DNA of 64,000 nucleotides. Origin: Agrobacterium tumefaciens. Its GTDB lineage: Bacteria > Pseudomonadota > Alphaproteobacteria > Rhizobiales > Rhizobiaceae. A model generated the notes under the pieces. That model worked only from the letters and a program-made list of their open reading frames with translations. It had not been told where the DNA came from and ran no database searches. This document shows positions 51,952 through 61,253 of the stretch, in pieces; position 1 is the stretch's first letter, and each line of letters begins with the position of its first letter. The stretch covers positions 2,676,501-2,740,500 of the forward strand of contig NZ_CP115841.1 of assembly GCF_013318015.2 (NCBI RefSeq), written 5' to 3'. The position numbers were made by a program, and so were the translations under genes.

Positions 51952-51985
51952 GTAAAAAGGGAGGCCGTGAGCCTCCCTTGTCAAA
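51952..51985. terminator. lepA terminator (also usable for the DUF2000 gene)
   Basis: AAGGGAGGC (51957-51965), loop CGTGA, GCCTCCCTT (51971-51979). On the minus strand TTTTTAC follows, giving a strong end for lepA; the plus side has only TTGT. Confidence 0.85.
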
Positions 51986-52007
51986 TCAGCGACGATTTAG
52001 CGGCCGC

Positions 52008-53834
52008 TTATTCGTCGTTCATCTTCAGCGCAGCGATGAAAGCTTCCTGCGGAATCTCCACCTTGCCGAACTGGCGCATGCGCTTTTTGCCTTCCTTCTG
52101 CTTGTCCAGAAGTTTGCGTTTACGCGTCGCATCGCCACCGTAGCACTTCGCCGTCACGTCCTTGCGCAACGCGCGCACGGTTTCGCGGGCGATGACCTTG
52201 CCGCCAATGGCCGCCTGGATCGGGATCTGGAACATGTGTGGCGGAATGAGTTCCTTCAGCTTTTCGCACATGCCGCGTCCGCGCCGGTCAGCCGCCGAGC
52301 GGTGGACCAGCATGGAGAGTGCGTCTACCGGGTCGCCGTTCACGAGGATCGACATCTTGACGAGATCGCCTTCACGATAGTCGATAATGTTGTAGTCGAA
52401 CGAGGCGTAACCCTTCGAGATGGATTTCAGGCGGTCGTAGAAATCGAACACCACTTCGTTGAGCGGCAATTCATAGGTGATCATCGCGCGGTTGCCGACA
52501 TAGGTCAGCTCCGTCTGCAGGCCGCGCCGGTCCTGACAGAGTTTCAGGATACCACCGAGATATTCGTCGGGTGTCAGGATCGTCGCCTTGATCCACGGTT
52601 CGCGGATTTCCTTGATCTTCACGACATCAGGCATATCCGCCGGGTTGTGCAGTTCCTTCTCGGTGCCATCCGTCAGCGTCATTTCATAGACGACCGAAGG
52701 TGCTGTGGCGACGAGATCGAGATTGAACTCGCGCTCGAGGCGTTCCTGAATGATTTCAAGATGCAGCAGACCGAGGAAGCCGCAACGGAAACCAAAGCCG
52801 AGAGCGGCAGACGATTCCATTTCGAAGGAGAAGGAGGCGTCGTTGAGGCGAAGCTTGCCCACCGCCGCGCGCAGATCTTCGAAGTCGGCTGCATCAACAG
52901 GGAAGAGGCCGCAGAAAACCACGGGCTGCGCTGGCTTGAAGCCGGGCAGGGCCTGCGCCGTCGGGCGCTTGTCGTCGGTAATGGTATCGCCAACACGCGT
53001 ATCGGCGACTTCCTTGATCGAGGCGGTGATGAAACCGATCTCGCCGGGGCCGAGGCTGTCGACATTGACCATCTTCGGGGTAAGTACGCCAACGCGCTCG
53101 ACGCCGTATTTCGCGCCGGAACCCATCATGCGGATCTGCTGGCCCTTGGTCAGCACGCCGTCGATGACGCGCACCAGAACCATGACGCCCAAATAGGTGT
53201 CGTACCAGCTGTCGACGAGCAGCGCCTTGAGCGGCCCGTTCTCGCCGACTTCGCTCTTCGGCGGTGGCAGGCGGTTGACGATGGCTTCGAGAACATCGGG
53301 GATGCCAAGCCCGGTCTTGGCCGAAATCAACACAGCTTCGGAAGCATCGATGCCGATTACTTCCTCGATCTGTTCCTTGATGCGGTCGGGTTCGGCGGCA
53401 GGCAGGTCGATCTTGTTTAAGACCGTCACCAGCTCGTGATTATTGTCGATCGCCTGATAAACGTTGGCCAGCGTCTGGGCTTCCACCCCCTGAGATGCGT
53501 CCACCACCAGCAGCGAACCTTCGCAGGCCGAAAGCGAGCGGGACACTTCGTAGGCAAAGTCGACGTGGCCGGGCGTGTCGATGAGGTTCAGCACATAGGT
53601 TTCGCCGTTATTCGCCTTGTAGTGCAGGCGCACGGTCTGGGCCTTGATGGTGATGCCGCGCTCGCGTTCGATATCCATCGAATCGAGAACCTGTTCCGAC
53701 ATATCGCGCTCGGCAAGGCCGCCTGTCGACTGGATCAACCGGTCGGCCAGCGTCGATTTGCCGTGATCGATGTGGGCAACGATCGAGAAGTTGCGGATAT
53801 GGTCCAGGGGCGTGCGGGTCGAATTTGTGCTCAT
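52008..53834 (-). CDS. lepA: Elongation factor 4 (back-translocase) LepA
   Basis: Ribosome-associated GTPase of 608 residues. G1 AHIDHGKST (about 20-28), G3 [13 protein letters not shown]4 LNKIDLPAA; then the EF-G-like domains and the LepA-specific C-terminal domain ([28 protein letters not shown], about 570-597). It moves tRNAs on stalled or stressed ribosomes. The start is ATG 53834. Monocistronic, with its own terminator. Confidence 0.97.
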   Translation of the reverse strand: MSTNSTRTPLDHIRNFSIVAHIDHGKSTLADRLIQSTGGLAERDMSEQVLDSMDIERERGITIKAQTVRLHYKANNGETYVLNLIDTPGHVDFAYEVSRSLSACEGSLLVVDASQGVEAQTLANVYQAIDNNHELVTVLNKIDLPAAEPDRIKEQIEEVIGIDASEAVLISAKTGLGIPDVLEAIVNRLPPPKSEVGENGPLKALLVDSWYDTYLGVMVLVRVIDGVLTKGQQIRMMGSGAKYGVERVGVLTPKMVNVDSLGPGEIGFITASIKEVADTRVGDTITDDKRPTAQALPGFKPAQPVVFCGLFPVDAADFEDLRAAVGKLRLNDASFSFEMESSAALGFGFRCGFLGLLHLEIIQERLEREFNLDLVATAPSVVYEMTLTDGTEKELHNPADMPDVVKIKEIREPWIKATILTPDEYLGGILKLCQDRRGLQTELTYVGNRAMITYELPLNEVVFDFYDRLKSISKGYASFDYNIIDYREGDLVKMSILVNGDPVDALSMLVHRSAADRRGRGMCEKLKELIPPHMFQIPIQAAIGGKVIARETVRALRKDVTAKCYGGDATRKRKLLDKQKEGKKRMRQFGKVEIPQEAFIAALKMNDE

Positions 53835-53880
53835 GCCCCGCGCTATAGCAGGGGCTTCTCATGCCGCAAAGCGGGAATTT

Positions 53881-53908
53881 GGTTAAAAGCCCTTTAAAAT
53901 GGGCTTTT
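53881..53908 (-). terminator. Terminator of the nitrilase-GNAT operon
   Basis: AAAAGCCC (53885-53892) and GGGCTTTT (53901-53908), eight-base loop. Read on the minus strand the hairpin ends with TTTTAACC; the upstream arm touches the nitrilase stop codon. Confidence 0.8.
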
Positions 53909-54777
53909 CAGATCGCAAACTGCTCCGGCCAGTCGCGGCGGGTGGCCACTTGTCCTTCGGTTCTAAGCTTGGCCACGGCAGCAAGGTCGATATCGGCGAT
54001 CAGCAACGTGCTGTGTGTCACCGCATCGCTTTCGCTTTCCGCGACGATACCCGATGCCGGCATGCCATAGTCGGATGGCACGTAAAGTGCTGCGCGGCCA
54101 CGATTTTCATCGACGGCGGGAGACCATGGAGCCTCACCCGCCGTGGGGGAGGAGAGAACGGCATATTGGTTTTCCAACGCCCGCGCCTGCGCGCCGATGC
54201 GCACCCGGTAGGCGCCGGCCAGCGTATCGGTGCAGCTGGGAGCGAGAACCAGTTCGACGCCAAGCTCGGCCAGCTTCCGGCCAAGCATCGGGAACTCGTT
54301 GTCGTAACAGATGAGGATGCCGAGCCTGCCGATCGGCGTCTCGAAGGCTTTCAGGCCCTCGATGCCGGCATGGATGTTCCATTGCTCCCGCTCGAAGCGC
54401 GTCATGATCTGCTTGTCCTGATACCCGATCAGTCCGTTGGGGCCGAACAGCCATGCGCGGTTGCGGAACTTGCCGTCCTTGTCTTTCACTGGCGCGCTGC
54501 CCGGCTGAAACAGGATTTGATGTTGCCGCGCCAGCTCTTCACAAAGCTCGACCCATGAGGGGATGAGCGGCTGTATCTCTTCGATGGAGCGGTGCAGGTC
54601 CGAGCGCGCATCGGGCGGCAACTGCCCGGTCAGCGTCATGGCCGAATATTCCGGCAACAGCAGCAGCTCGGCGCCTTTTTCTTTCGCCTCGCGCACGATG
54701 GCGGAAAGATGGGCGGCATAGCCTTCCCATGTCTCGATGAGTTCGATGGCATATTGGCTGGCGGCGAGTTTCGTCAT
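53908..54777 (-). CDS. Carbon-nitrogen hydrolase (nitrilase superfamily)
   Basis: 289 residues. The catalytic triad is visible: Glu in LLLPEYSAM (near 43), Lys in GYQDKQIMTRFE (near 122) and Cys in LGILICYDNEFP (near 157). Family members hydrolyse amides, N-carbamoyl compounds or nitriles; the substrate is not given by sequence. Start ATG 54777 overlaps the stop of the GNAT gene (ATGA). Nitrilase-GNAT pairs of this type are frequent in Proteobacteria, where the acetyltransferase and amidase likely act on one metabolite. Confidence 0.88.
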   Translation of the reverse strand: MTKLAASQYAIELIETWEGYAAHLSAIVREAKEKGAELLLLPEYSAMTLTGQLPPDARSDLHRSIEEIQPLIPSWVELCEELARQHQILFQPGSAPVKDKDGKFRNRAWLFGPNGLIGYQDKQIMTRFEREQWNIHAGIEGLKAFETPIGRLGILICYDNEFPMLGRKLAELGVELVLAPSCTDTLAGAYRVRIGAQARALENQYAVLSSPTAGEAPWSPAVDENRGRAALYVPSDYGMPASGIVAESESDAVTHSTLLIADIDLAAVAKLRTEGQVATRRDWPEQFAI

Positions 54778-55388
54778 CTGTTTTCCTCTCCGACAGCAAT
54801 GGTCTTCATCCAGAAGGACAGGGGCTTTGGGCTTTCGGTGCTCTCGTCTAGATCCCGCCAGGTGAAGCTGGTGTGCAATTCCGGGTGATGGCGATAGCCG
54901 CGTTTTTCCCAGAAGGCATTCAGCGGCACGTAATCCAATGGCCGGCGCGGGTGGTCGGCGGGGCGCTCGACCGCGCAGAAGGTGCAGCAGTTGAAGCCGA
55001 GCTTGCTCGCATGCGCCTCCCGCTCCGCAAAGAACCGCACCCCGATGCCATGCCCGCGATAGCTGGGCAGAAGCACGCTTTCGCCGAAGTAAAATATCCG
55101 GTCCGGATCGTAACCCGCCTTCAGGAAGGGCGCCTTCACCTCGTCGGTCTCGGCCGCCATCGGCATGCCGGTGGACATGCCCACCACGTGTGCGCCATCC
55201 AGCGCCAGCACGAAAACCGCGCCTTTCGTGTCGGCATAGGTGGCGAGATATTTGCGCTCGTAATCCAGCGATCCGTCATAGAGATAGGGAAAGGCGCGAA
55301 ACACTTTGATCCGCAAGCGCGCAAGGTCATCGAAATAGGGCGCGGCCTCGATGCCGGAAAGAGACTTGATTTCGACGGTCATGGGCAT
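54774..55388 (-). CDS. GNAT-family N-acetyltransferase
   Basis: 204 residues from ATG 55388; ATG 55382 and an earlier start at 55406 are also in frame and ribosome sites are poor for all. GNAT features: VFVLALDGAHVVGMSTGMPM (strands 2-3), VLLPSYRGHGIGVRFFAEREAHASKLG (acetyl-CoA site; RGHGIG) and a C-terminal LNAFWEKRGYRHH. It overlaps the nitrilase gene and forms one operon with it. The substrate is unknown. Confidence 0.82.
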   Translation of the reverse strand: MPMTVEIKSLSGIEAAPYFDDLARLRIKVFRAFPYLYDGSLDYERKYLATYADTKGAVFVLALDGAHVVGMSTGMPMAAETDEVKAPFLKAGYDPDRIFYFGESVLLPSYRGHGIGVRFFAEREAHASKLGFNCCTFCAVERPADHPRRPLDYVPLNAFWEKRGYRHHPELHTSFTWRDLDESTESPKPLSFWMKTIAVGEENR

Positions 55389-55455
55389 TTTCACTTTCGG
55401 TTGCACTGGTTATACCGTCATGGAAAACCCGCGCAAGCATTGAACGGAGAAGACA

Positions 55456-55857
55456 ATGACCGCCACTGAGACCATCCGCGCCTACTACGATGCCTTCAAC
55501 CGTCAGGACATGGATGCCTTTCTGGCGCTTCTTCACGACGAGGTGGTACATGACATCAATCAGGGCGAGCGTCAGACCGGAAAGCCTGCTTTTGCATCCT
55601 TCATGCAGCACATGAACCGCTGCTATAAGGAAAACCTCACCGACATGGTCATCATGGCGAGCGAGGACGGCAAGCGCGCCTCTGCGGAATTCATCGTGAA
55701 CGGCGAATATCTCGCAACCGATGAAGGCCTGCCGGAAGCCGATGGCCAGACATACGTCCTGCCGGCTGGTGCATTCTTTGACCTGAAAGATGGAAAAGTT
55801 AGTCGAGTAACGAACTACTATAATCTGAACGATTGGATCGCCCAGGTCGCTGCCTGA
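55456..55857 (+). CDS. SnoaL/ketosteroid-isomerase-like protein
   Basis: 133 residues with the NTF2-like cone fold: TETIRAYYDAFNRQDMDAFLALLHDEVVHDINQGE at the start, and FFDLKDGKVSRVTNYYNLNDWI at the end. Such proteins are isomerases, cyclases or hydrolases of small molecules; a function cannot be assigned. ATG 55456 has GGAG ten bases upstream. Divergent from the GNAT-nitrilase operon. Confidence 0.8.
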   Translation: MTATETIRAYYDAFNRQDMDAFLALLHDEVVHDINQGERQTGKPAFASFMQHMNRCYKENLTDMVIMASEDGKRASAEFIVNGEYLATDEGLPEADGQTYVLPAGAFFDLKDGKVSRVTNYYNLNDWIAQVAA

Positions 55858-55921
55858 TGCATCTTTGCCGCACGCCGAACCCGCGGTAAAAAAGCGATCG
55901 CAATTTCCATTATGGTAGATA

Positions 55922-55958
55922 TTGACTCCATCATGTGAGAATGTATTCTCGCATGATG
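55922..55958 (+). promoter_or_regulatory. Promoter and 30-bp dyad at the XRE-cupin start codon
   Basis: CATCATG-t-GAGAAT-gt-ATTCTC-g-CATGATG (55929-55958) is a dyad with one mismatched pair. TTGACT (55922-55927), 16 bases, TATTCT (55944-55949) gives a promoter whose -10 lies inside it. The start site would fall near 55956, at or within the two ATG codons (55953, 55956). Confidence 0.65.
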
Positions 55959-56534
55959 GAAAACGAAGATCATATTCTCGAACGCTCTATCGGCGACCGC
56001 ATCAAGACGTTGCGCGCCGAAAATGGTTTGACCCTGGACCGGCTCGCCGCCGAATCCGGCGTCAGCCGCGCCATGATTTCGCGCATCGAACGTGGCGAGG
56101 CGAGCCCCACGGCCTCGCTTCTTGCCCGCATCTGCGCAGCGCTAGGCCTGTCGCTCTCCGGCTTTTTCGCCGAAGACGAAGAGGCTGTTTCACCGCTGGT
56201 GAAAAAGCGTGACCAGCAGCTCTGGAAAGACCCGGAGACCGGTTATGTGCGCCGTGCCATCTCCCCGCCACGCGTCGGTTCCGATGTCGATATTGTCGAG
56301 GTCGAGTTCCCGGCGGGCGCACGTGTCGGTTTCCCGCCGCATGCGGCAAGCCGCGGAATGACGCAATATGTCTGGCTTTTTGAAGGTGTGCTGGAGATGA
56401 CGAGCGGTGGAGACGTGCACCGGCTGGAACCCGGCGATTGCCTTTTCATGCCGGTGGGTGAGGGACATGTCTTCCACAATCCCTCAGAAAAACCTGCCCG
56501 TTATGCCGTCGTGCTGGATCAAAGACAGCGCTGA
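55953..56534 (+). CDS. XRE-cupin transcriptional regulator
   Basis: 193 residues from ATG 55953 (ATG 55956 is next). Helix-turn-helix about 14-70 (GDRIKTLRAENGLTLDRLAAESGVSRAMISRIERGEASP), cupin about 115-190 (VGFPPHAASRGMTQYVWLFEGVLEMTSGGDVHRLEPGDCLFMP). No ribosome site exists upstream and the promoter places transcription start at the ATG, so it seems to be translated from a leaderless mRNA. The 30-bp dyad over the start implies autoregulation. A GNAT gene follows after 22 bp. Confidence 0.87.
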   Translation: MMENEDHILERSIGDRIKTLRAENGLTLDRLAAESGVSRAMISRIERGEASPTASLLARICAALGLSLSGFFAEDEEAVSPLVKKRDQQLWKDPETGYVRRAISPPRVGSDVDIVEVEFPAGARVGFPPHAASRGMTQYVWLFEGVLEMTSGGDVHRLEPGDCLFMPVGEGHVFHNPSEKPARYAVVLDQRQR

Positions 56535-56556
56535 TTTTCCCCGACAGGAGTTATTA

Positions 56557-57075
56557 ATGGCCACCATCCGCGTATTGAACCGGGCAGAGACGATCAATGC
56601 CTTGCCCGAACTTTGTGACGTTATCGCCGACTGCGTGAATGGCGGCGCGTCTGTCGGTTTCATGCTGCCTTTCTCCCCAAAAGATGCCGAGCCGTTCTGG
56701 CAGGATGTAGCCGATGCCGTGGAAGCAGGCAGCACCATTCATGTGGTGGCGGAAGTAAACGATAAAGTGGTGGGCACGGTGCAGGTCGGTCTGGCCTCCA
56801 AGCCCAACCAGCCACATCGCGGTGATCTGATGAAGCTTCTTGTGCATCGGTCGGCACGCGGGCTGGGACTTGCACGAAAGCTCATGGAAAAGGTGGAGCA
56901 GGAAGCGGCAAAACGTGGCCGTACCCTTTTGGTGCTGGATACGGCCACGGGTAGCGATGCGGAGGCAATTTATCCCCGTCTTGGCTGGGAACGCGTCGGC
57001 GTCATCCCCGACTATGCGCTTTTTCCCGACGGGCGTTATTGCGGCACGACGCTGTTTTACAAAAGGATCGGCTAG
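56557..57075 (+). CDS. GNAT-family N-acetyltransferase
   Basis: 172 residues. IHVVAEVNDKVVGTVQVGLA (about 63-82), LLVHRSARGLGLARKLMEKVEQEA (acetyl-CoA site with RGLGLA, about 93-116) and LVLDTATGSDAEAIYPRLGWERVGVIPDYAL at the end. The start is ATG 56557 with AGGAG six bases upstream. In the same transcription unit as the XRE-cupin regulator, which probably controls it. Members close to this type acetylate small amines or antibiotics; substrate unknown. Confidence 0.85.
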   Translation: MATIRVLNRAETINALPELCDVIADCVNGGASVGFMLPFSPKDAEPFWQDVADAVEAGSTIHVVAEVNDKVVGTVQVGLASKPNQPHRGDLMKLLVHRSARGLGLARKLMEKVEQEAAKRGRTLLVLDTATGSDAEAIYPRLGWERVGVIPDYALFPDGRYCGTTLFYKRIG

Positions 57076-57085
57076 GTTTTTATTG

Positions 57086-58162
57086 TTATTGACCCGGCTT
57101 CAGCGTGCGGTTGAAGGCGTTGACGATCATCGTTTCCAGCTGTGCATGAATATCCTTACGGTCGCGGGGCCCGGCCGGTTCGCAGATCGGATCGCGCTCG
57201 CCAACGGATTTGAGAAACGCGTCGGCATCCGGCTTGCAAAGGGGCAGGAAGCTAAAATGGTTGGCCTCGTCAACCTGTTGGTAAGTAGAGGCAGGCACTT
57301 GTGCTGCAAGCTCGTCGGCAAGGACAGCGGGCGGTATTTTACCTTCGCTGCCAAGATTGATGAAGGTCAGCGGAATATCGATTTGTCTAAGGCTGTCCGG
57401 CTGGAACGCCAGCGCCAGACCCGGATCGACCAACACGGCGGAACGGATGCGTGGATCGCGGTTCTGCTGCTCGAAACGGGTCTTGTCGATGGTTCTGAGA
57501 TCGACCTTCGGTACGCTGACCGGCTCGTTATTGACATAGGCCCGGCCGCCGGCAAACCACTGGCAATCCATCATTGCTGCATTCTCTTCACAATAGCGCA
57601 CATAGGCGTCAAGATCGGCGCGTGCACCTGCAATCTCCATCGCCGCGCTACCGCCCAGCGAAAAGCCGAGAACACCGATGCGTTGCGCATCGATCGCACC
57701 CGACCACGTGGCGTCCGTCGTCAAGGCCGTGACGATTGTGGATAGATCGTTGGTCCGCTCCCAGATTTTCGGCGTGTCGGCAGGCGTCGAGTCACCACTG
57801 GTCGTGCCGGGATGATTGGTTCCGGCGACGATGAAACCTTCGCTGGCGAGTTTCGCGGCGATCCAGGCCATGCCTTCAGCGCGCGAGCCGGACCCGTGCG
57901 AAATCAACACGAGGGGGAAATGGCCGTCCTTGATGGTCGCGTCCTTCCGAACCGCCGTTCCCTGAAAGATACGGTTCTCGGAGGAAAGCGCCGGTATGCC
58001 GTCTCCGCCTTTGGCCGGATACCAGATCGTAACGTCAAGGTTTGTGTCGCGAGCCTTGGAAGAAACTGGGATGCTGGTAAGCCCGACATCCTCTGCGGCA
58101 AATGCCTGCGGGGAAAAAGCCGCGCACATCAGAAGTGCGACAAGGGTGTTTTTCAGTGTCAT
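57086..58162 (-). CDS. Exported alpha/beta hydrolase (dienelactone/PAF-acetylhydrolase-like)
   Basis: 358 residues. Signal peptide: hydrophobic stretch ending in QAFAAED, cleavage near residue 22. Catalytic Ser in GVLGFSLGGSAAM (near 163), His in NHFSFLP near 305; LVLISHGSGSRAEGMAWIA gives the oxyanion loop. It hydrolyses an ester or lipid in the periplasm; PAF-acetylhydrolase-like dienelactone hydrolases have this layout. The start is ATG 58162 with GGAGAGG. Divergent from the membrane-bound AraC regulator. Confidence 0.82.
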   Translation of the reverse strand: MTLKNTLVALLMCAAFSPQAFAAEDVGLTSIPVSSKARDTNLDVTIWYPAKGGDGIPALSSENRIFQGTAVRKDATIKDGHFPLVLISHGSGSRAEGMAWIAAKLASEGFIVAGTNHPGTTSGDSTPADTPKIWERTNDLSTIVTALTTDATWSGAIDAQRIGVLGFSLGGSAAMEIAGARADLDAYVRYCEENAAMMDCQWFAGGRAYVNNEPVSVPKVDLRTIDKTRFEQQNRDPRIRSAVLVDPGLALAFQPDSLRQIDIPLTFINLGSEGKIPPAVLADELAAQVPASTYQQVDEANHFSFLPLCKPDADAFLKSVGERDPICEPAGPRDRKDIHAQLETMIVNAFNRTLKPGQ

Positions 58163-58305
58163 GAGAGCCTCTCCGTTTGACAAGGTGGATGCTCCCGTTT
58201 TCCTTCTAGGGTGAATAAATGCGTCCTTGATCGCGTTAAAGGTCGTGCCGAAACGCGATCTGGTCCATGAATGGGTGGTAATTCATCGCTTCGGGATCGT
58301 TATCC

Positions 58306-59394
58306 GTGCTTTTCATTCCATTGCCTTTTGTCGTCGCACTTCTGCTGGTCGTCATGTTCATCGTCTTCTTTCGAGGCGCAGAGGATATGCGAACCAACCG
58401 GGCGTTTCTGGCGCTCATCGCGCTTTGCGCCGTGCAGTCCGTTCTTGTCGGCTTGCGCTGGGGATATGGTGTGAGCGAAGCGCGTTATGTTTTGCCTGTT
58501 CTGGCTGCCTGCCTGCCGCCTCTCGTCTACATCGCCTTTCGCGGACTGATGGGCGTTGGAGTTGAAAGCAGGAGGGCGATGTTTGCCAGTCTTGTGCTTT
58601 CACCTTTCTTCGTCGTCTTTCTGGAGTTCGTCCTTCCTGTTGCGATCGATTTTGCGCTGATCGTGATTTTTGTCGGGCACGCCATTGCCTTGCTTCTCTT
58701 GGCAAGAAAAGGGCCGGATGGGCTGGACGAAGCGCAATTTGCCAGCGTCGCATCTGCGCATAAGGCGCTCATTGTCGCCGCGGTCGCTCTCTGCGTTTCC
58801 GCGTTCTTCGATCTTCTGGTGTTTTTCGATTTCGAGTGGGCGCATGGAGAAAATGTCGCCGCACTTGTTAGCAATGCCAATCTTCTCGGGCTTCTGCTGA
58901 TCGGTCTCATGGCTGCACTTGCCGGCAAAAGCAAAGCGCCGCAAACGGCTGCCCAGCCTGCTGCGGAGTTGTCTTCACCGGCGCCTTCACAACAGGACCG
59001 GGACGTTGTCGAAAGGCTTGATCGCTTGATGGAGACCCACACGCTCTACCGCGATGAGAACCTAAACCTGTCACGGCTCGCAAAACGTCTCGGTCTGCCG
59101 AGCCGGCAAATCTCGGGCGCGATCAATCGCTCGCTCGGCGTTAACGTCTCGCAATATGTCAACCAGCTGCGCATCCGCGAAGCCTGCCGGCTGCTGGAGG
59201 AGACGGATCAGTCGGTCACTGCGATCATGCTGTCTTCCGGCTTTCAGACCAAATCCAACTTCAACCGGGAATTTCGCCGCGTCACCGGCATGAGCCCGAT
59301 GGACTGGCGTGAACGCGAGGTGTGGAAGCTGGTGTCGAATACAAAAACGGCCACCCGGCAGATGCCGGATGGCCGTTTGAAGATCCTGAAATGA
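58306..59394 (+). CDS. Membrane-anchored AraC-family regulator
   Basis: 362 residues from GTG 58306. Seven hydrophobic helices fill about 1-205, then a linker rich in Pro/Ala/Gln, then an AraC DNA-binding domain (about 255-345: LNLSRLAKRLGLPSRQISGAINRSLGVNVSQYVNQLRIREACRLL). It thus senses at the membrane. The last ~20 residues (from about TKTATRQ) fall in a hairpin that is the terminator of the convergent TRAP gene. Divergent from the hydrolase gene, its plausible target. Confidence 0.83.
   Translation: MLFIPLPFVVALLLVVMFIVFFRGAEDMRTNRAFLALIALCAVQSVLVGLRWGYGVSEARYVLPVLAACLPPLVYIAFRGLMGVGVESRRAMFASLVLSPFFVVFLEFVLPVAIDFALIVIFVGHAIALLLLARKGPDGLDEAQFASVASAHKALIVAAVALCVSAFFDLLVFFDFEWAHGENVAALVSNANLLGLLLIGLMAALAGKSKAPQTAAQPAAELSSPAPSQQDRDVVERLDRLMETHTLYRDENLNLSRLAKRLGLPSRQISGAINRSLGVNVSQYVNQLRIREACRLLEETDQSVTAIMLSSGFQTKSNFNREFRRVTGMSPMDWREREVWKLVSNTKTATRQMPDGRLKILK
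59345..59378 (-). terminator. Terminator of the TRAP gene, embedded in the AraC coding end
   Basis: AAACGGCCA (59345-59353) pairs with TGGCCGTTT (59370-59378), with CCGGCA/TGCCGG stacked inside: 15 bp of stem. On the minus strand TTTTTGT follows. It lies 20 bp past the TRAP stop and inside the plus-strand AraC reading frame. Confidence 0.75.
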
Positions 59395-59397
59395 GGA

Positions 59398-60528
<1,131 letters not shown>

Positions 60529-60639
60529 TTACAGGCGAACCGTACGGTACGCCTCCCACTGGCTACTAAACATTTATCCTCGCGGCCATCAAGGGGAATA
60601 TTTGAACTTGCCGGGCCTGCTATCATCGCCCGGATGGGG

Positions 60640-61113
60640 CTACGGATGCATGCGTTTTAACGCCGGATCATCCATTGCAGGATTATAAAACAGCGAAAGC
60701 GTCAGGCTTTTTGCGATACGTTCCGCAGTTTCCATGAAGCAGCTATGGGCTTGTGGGCTCGGCGCGATATCGTCAAGGGTGGCCGAAAAAAGCGCCAGCC
60801 ATTGCGGGAACAGTTCCGCCGACATGCCTTTTACGCCAAGATGCGCCTGCACCGGCTTGCCGCCGTAGCCGCCATTCTTGAAGGCGACGGCGGCCCAGAA
60901 CTGTTTCATCCTGGCCATATGCTCCGGCCAGCGCCCGGAAAGCCGCGCATCGAAGACAGGGCCCAGCGTGGGATGTTCCAGAACGCGGGCGTAAAATGTC
61001 TCGACCAGCAGGTCGACGAAACCGGCGTCGATGCCGATAGCCGCCATGGCCTTTTCCGCCCTGTTCTGAATTTCCGCGTTGTGGGCGGCCTTTGCCGCGA
61101 TCTGGTCCTGCAT
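60640..61113 (-). CDS. Truncated haemoglobin (group III)
   Basis: 157 residues from ATG 61113 (AGGAAG six bases upstream). Globin-like 2-on-2 fold: GFVDLLVETFYARVLEHPTLGPVF (B-helix Phe-Tyr), then WPEHMARMKQFWAAVAFKNGGYGGKPVQAHLGV, whose His (near 85) is the proximal haem ligand, and a C-terminal helix. Group III globins are linked to NO or O2 handling. It diverges from mbfA across 140 bp with two Irr-type boxes, so iron- or haem-dependent control is likely. Confidence 0.85.
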   Translation of the reverse strand: MQDQIAAKAAHNAEIQNRAEKAMAAIGIDAGFVDLLVETFYARVLEHPTLGPVFDARLSGRWPEHMARMKQFWAAVAFKNGGYGGKPVQAHLGVKGMSAELFPQWLALFSATLDDIAPSPQAHSCFMETAERIAKSLTLSLFYNPAMDDPALKRMHP

Positions 61114-61178
61114 TGTGCTTCCTTTTGCGGCAGAACCTACGTGGCTCTTCGACACTCCGCAATGCGACCCTTTGGCAT

Positions 61179-61195
61179 ATTAGAATAATTCTAAA
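61179..61195. promoter_or_regulatory. Irr-type box 1 (globin side)
   Basis: ATTAGAA-TAA-TTCTAAA differs from the consensus TTTAGAA-N3-TTCTAAA at one base. It lies 66-82 bp upstream of the globin ATG and 46 bp (centre to centre) from the second box. Confidence 0.7.
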
Positions 61196-61224
61196 AGGCT
61201 TGATTGTGACGTGATCAGGATGTA

Positions 61225-61241
61225 TTTAGAATTATTCTAAA
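61225..61241. promoter_or_regulatory. Irr-type box 2 (mbfA side)
   Basis: TTTAGAA-TTA-TTCTAAA, a perfect consensus, ends 12 bp before the mbfA ATG. Binding here would block initiation or elongation; iron-dependent Irr repression of mbfA has been described in Agrobacterium. Confidence 0.85.
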
Positions 61242-61253
61242 GAGGTTCCAGTC

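Noticed and set aside
51978..53420. 480-codon plus-strand ORF opposite lepA
   Set aside because: Mirror of a highly conserved GTPase frame in GC-rich DNA; no start signal and no motif.
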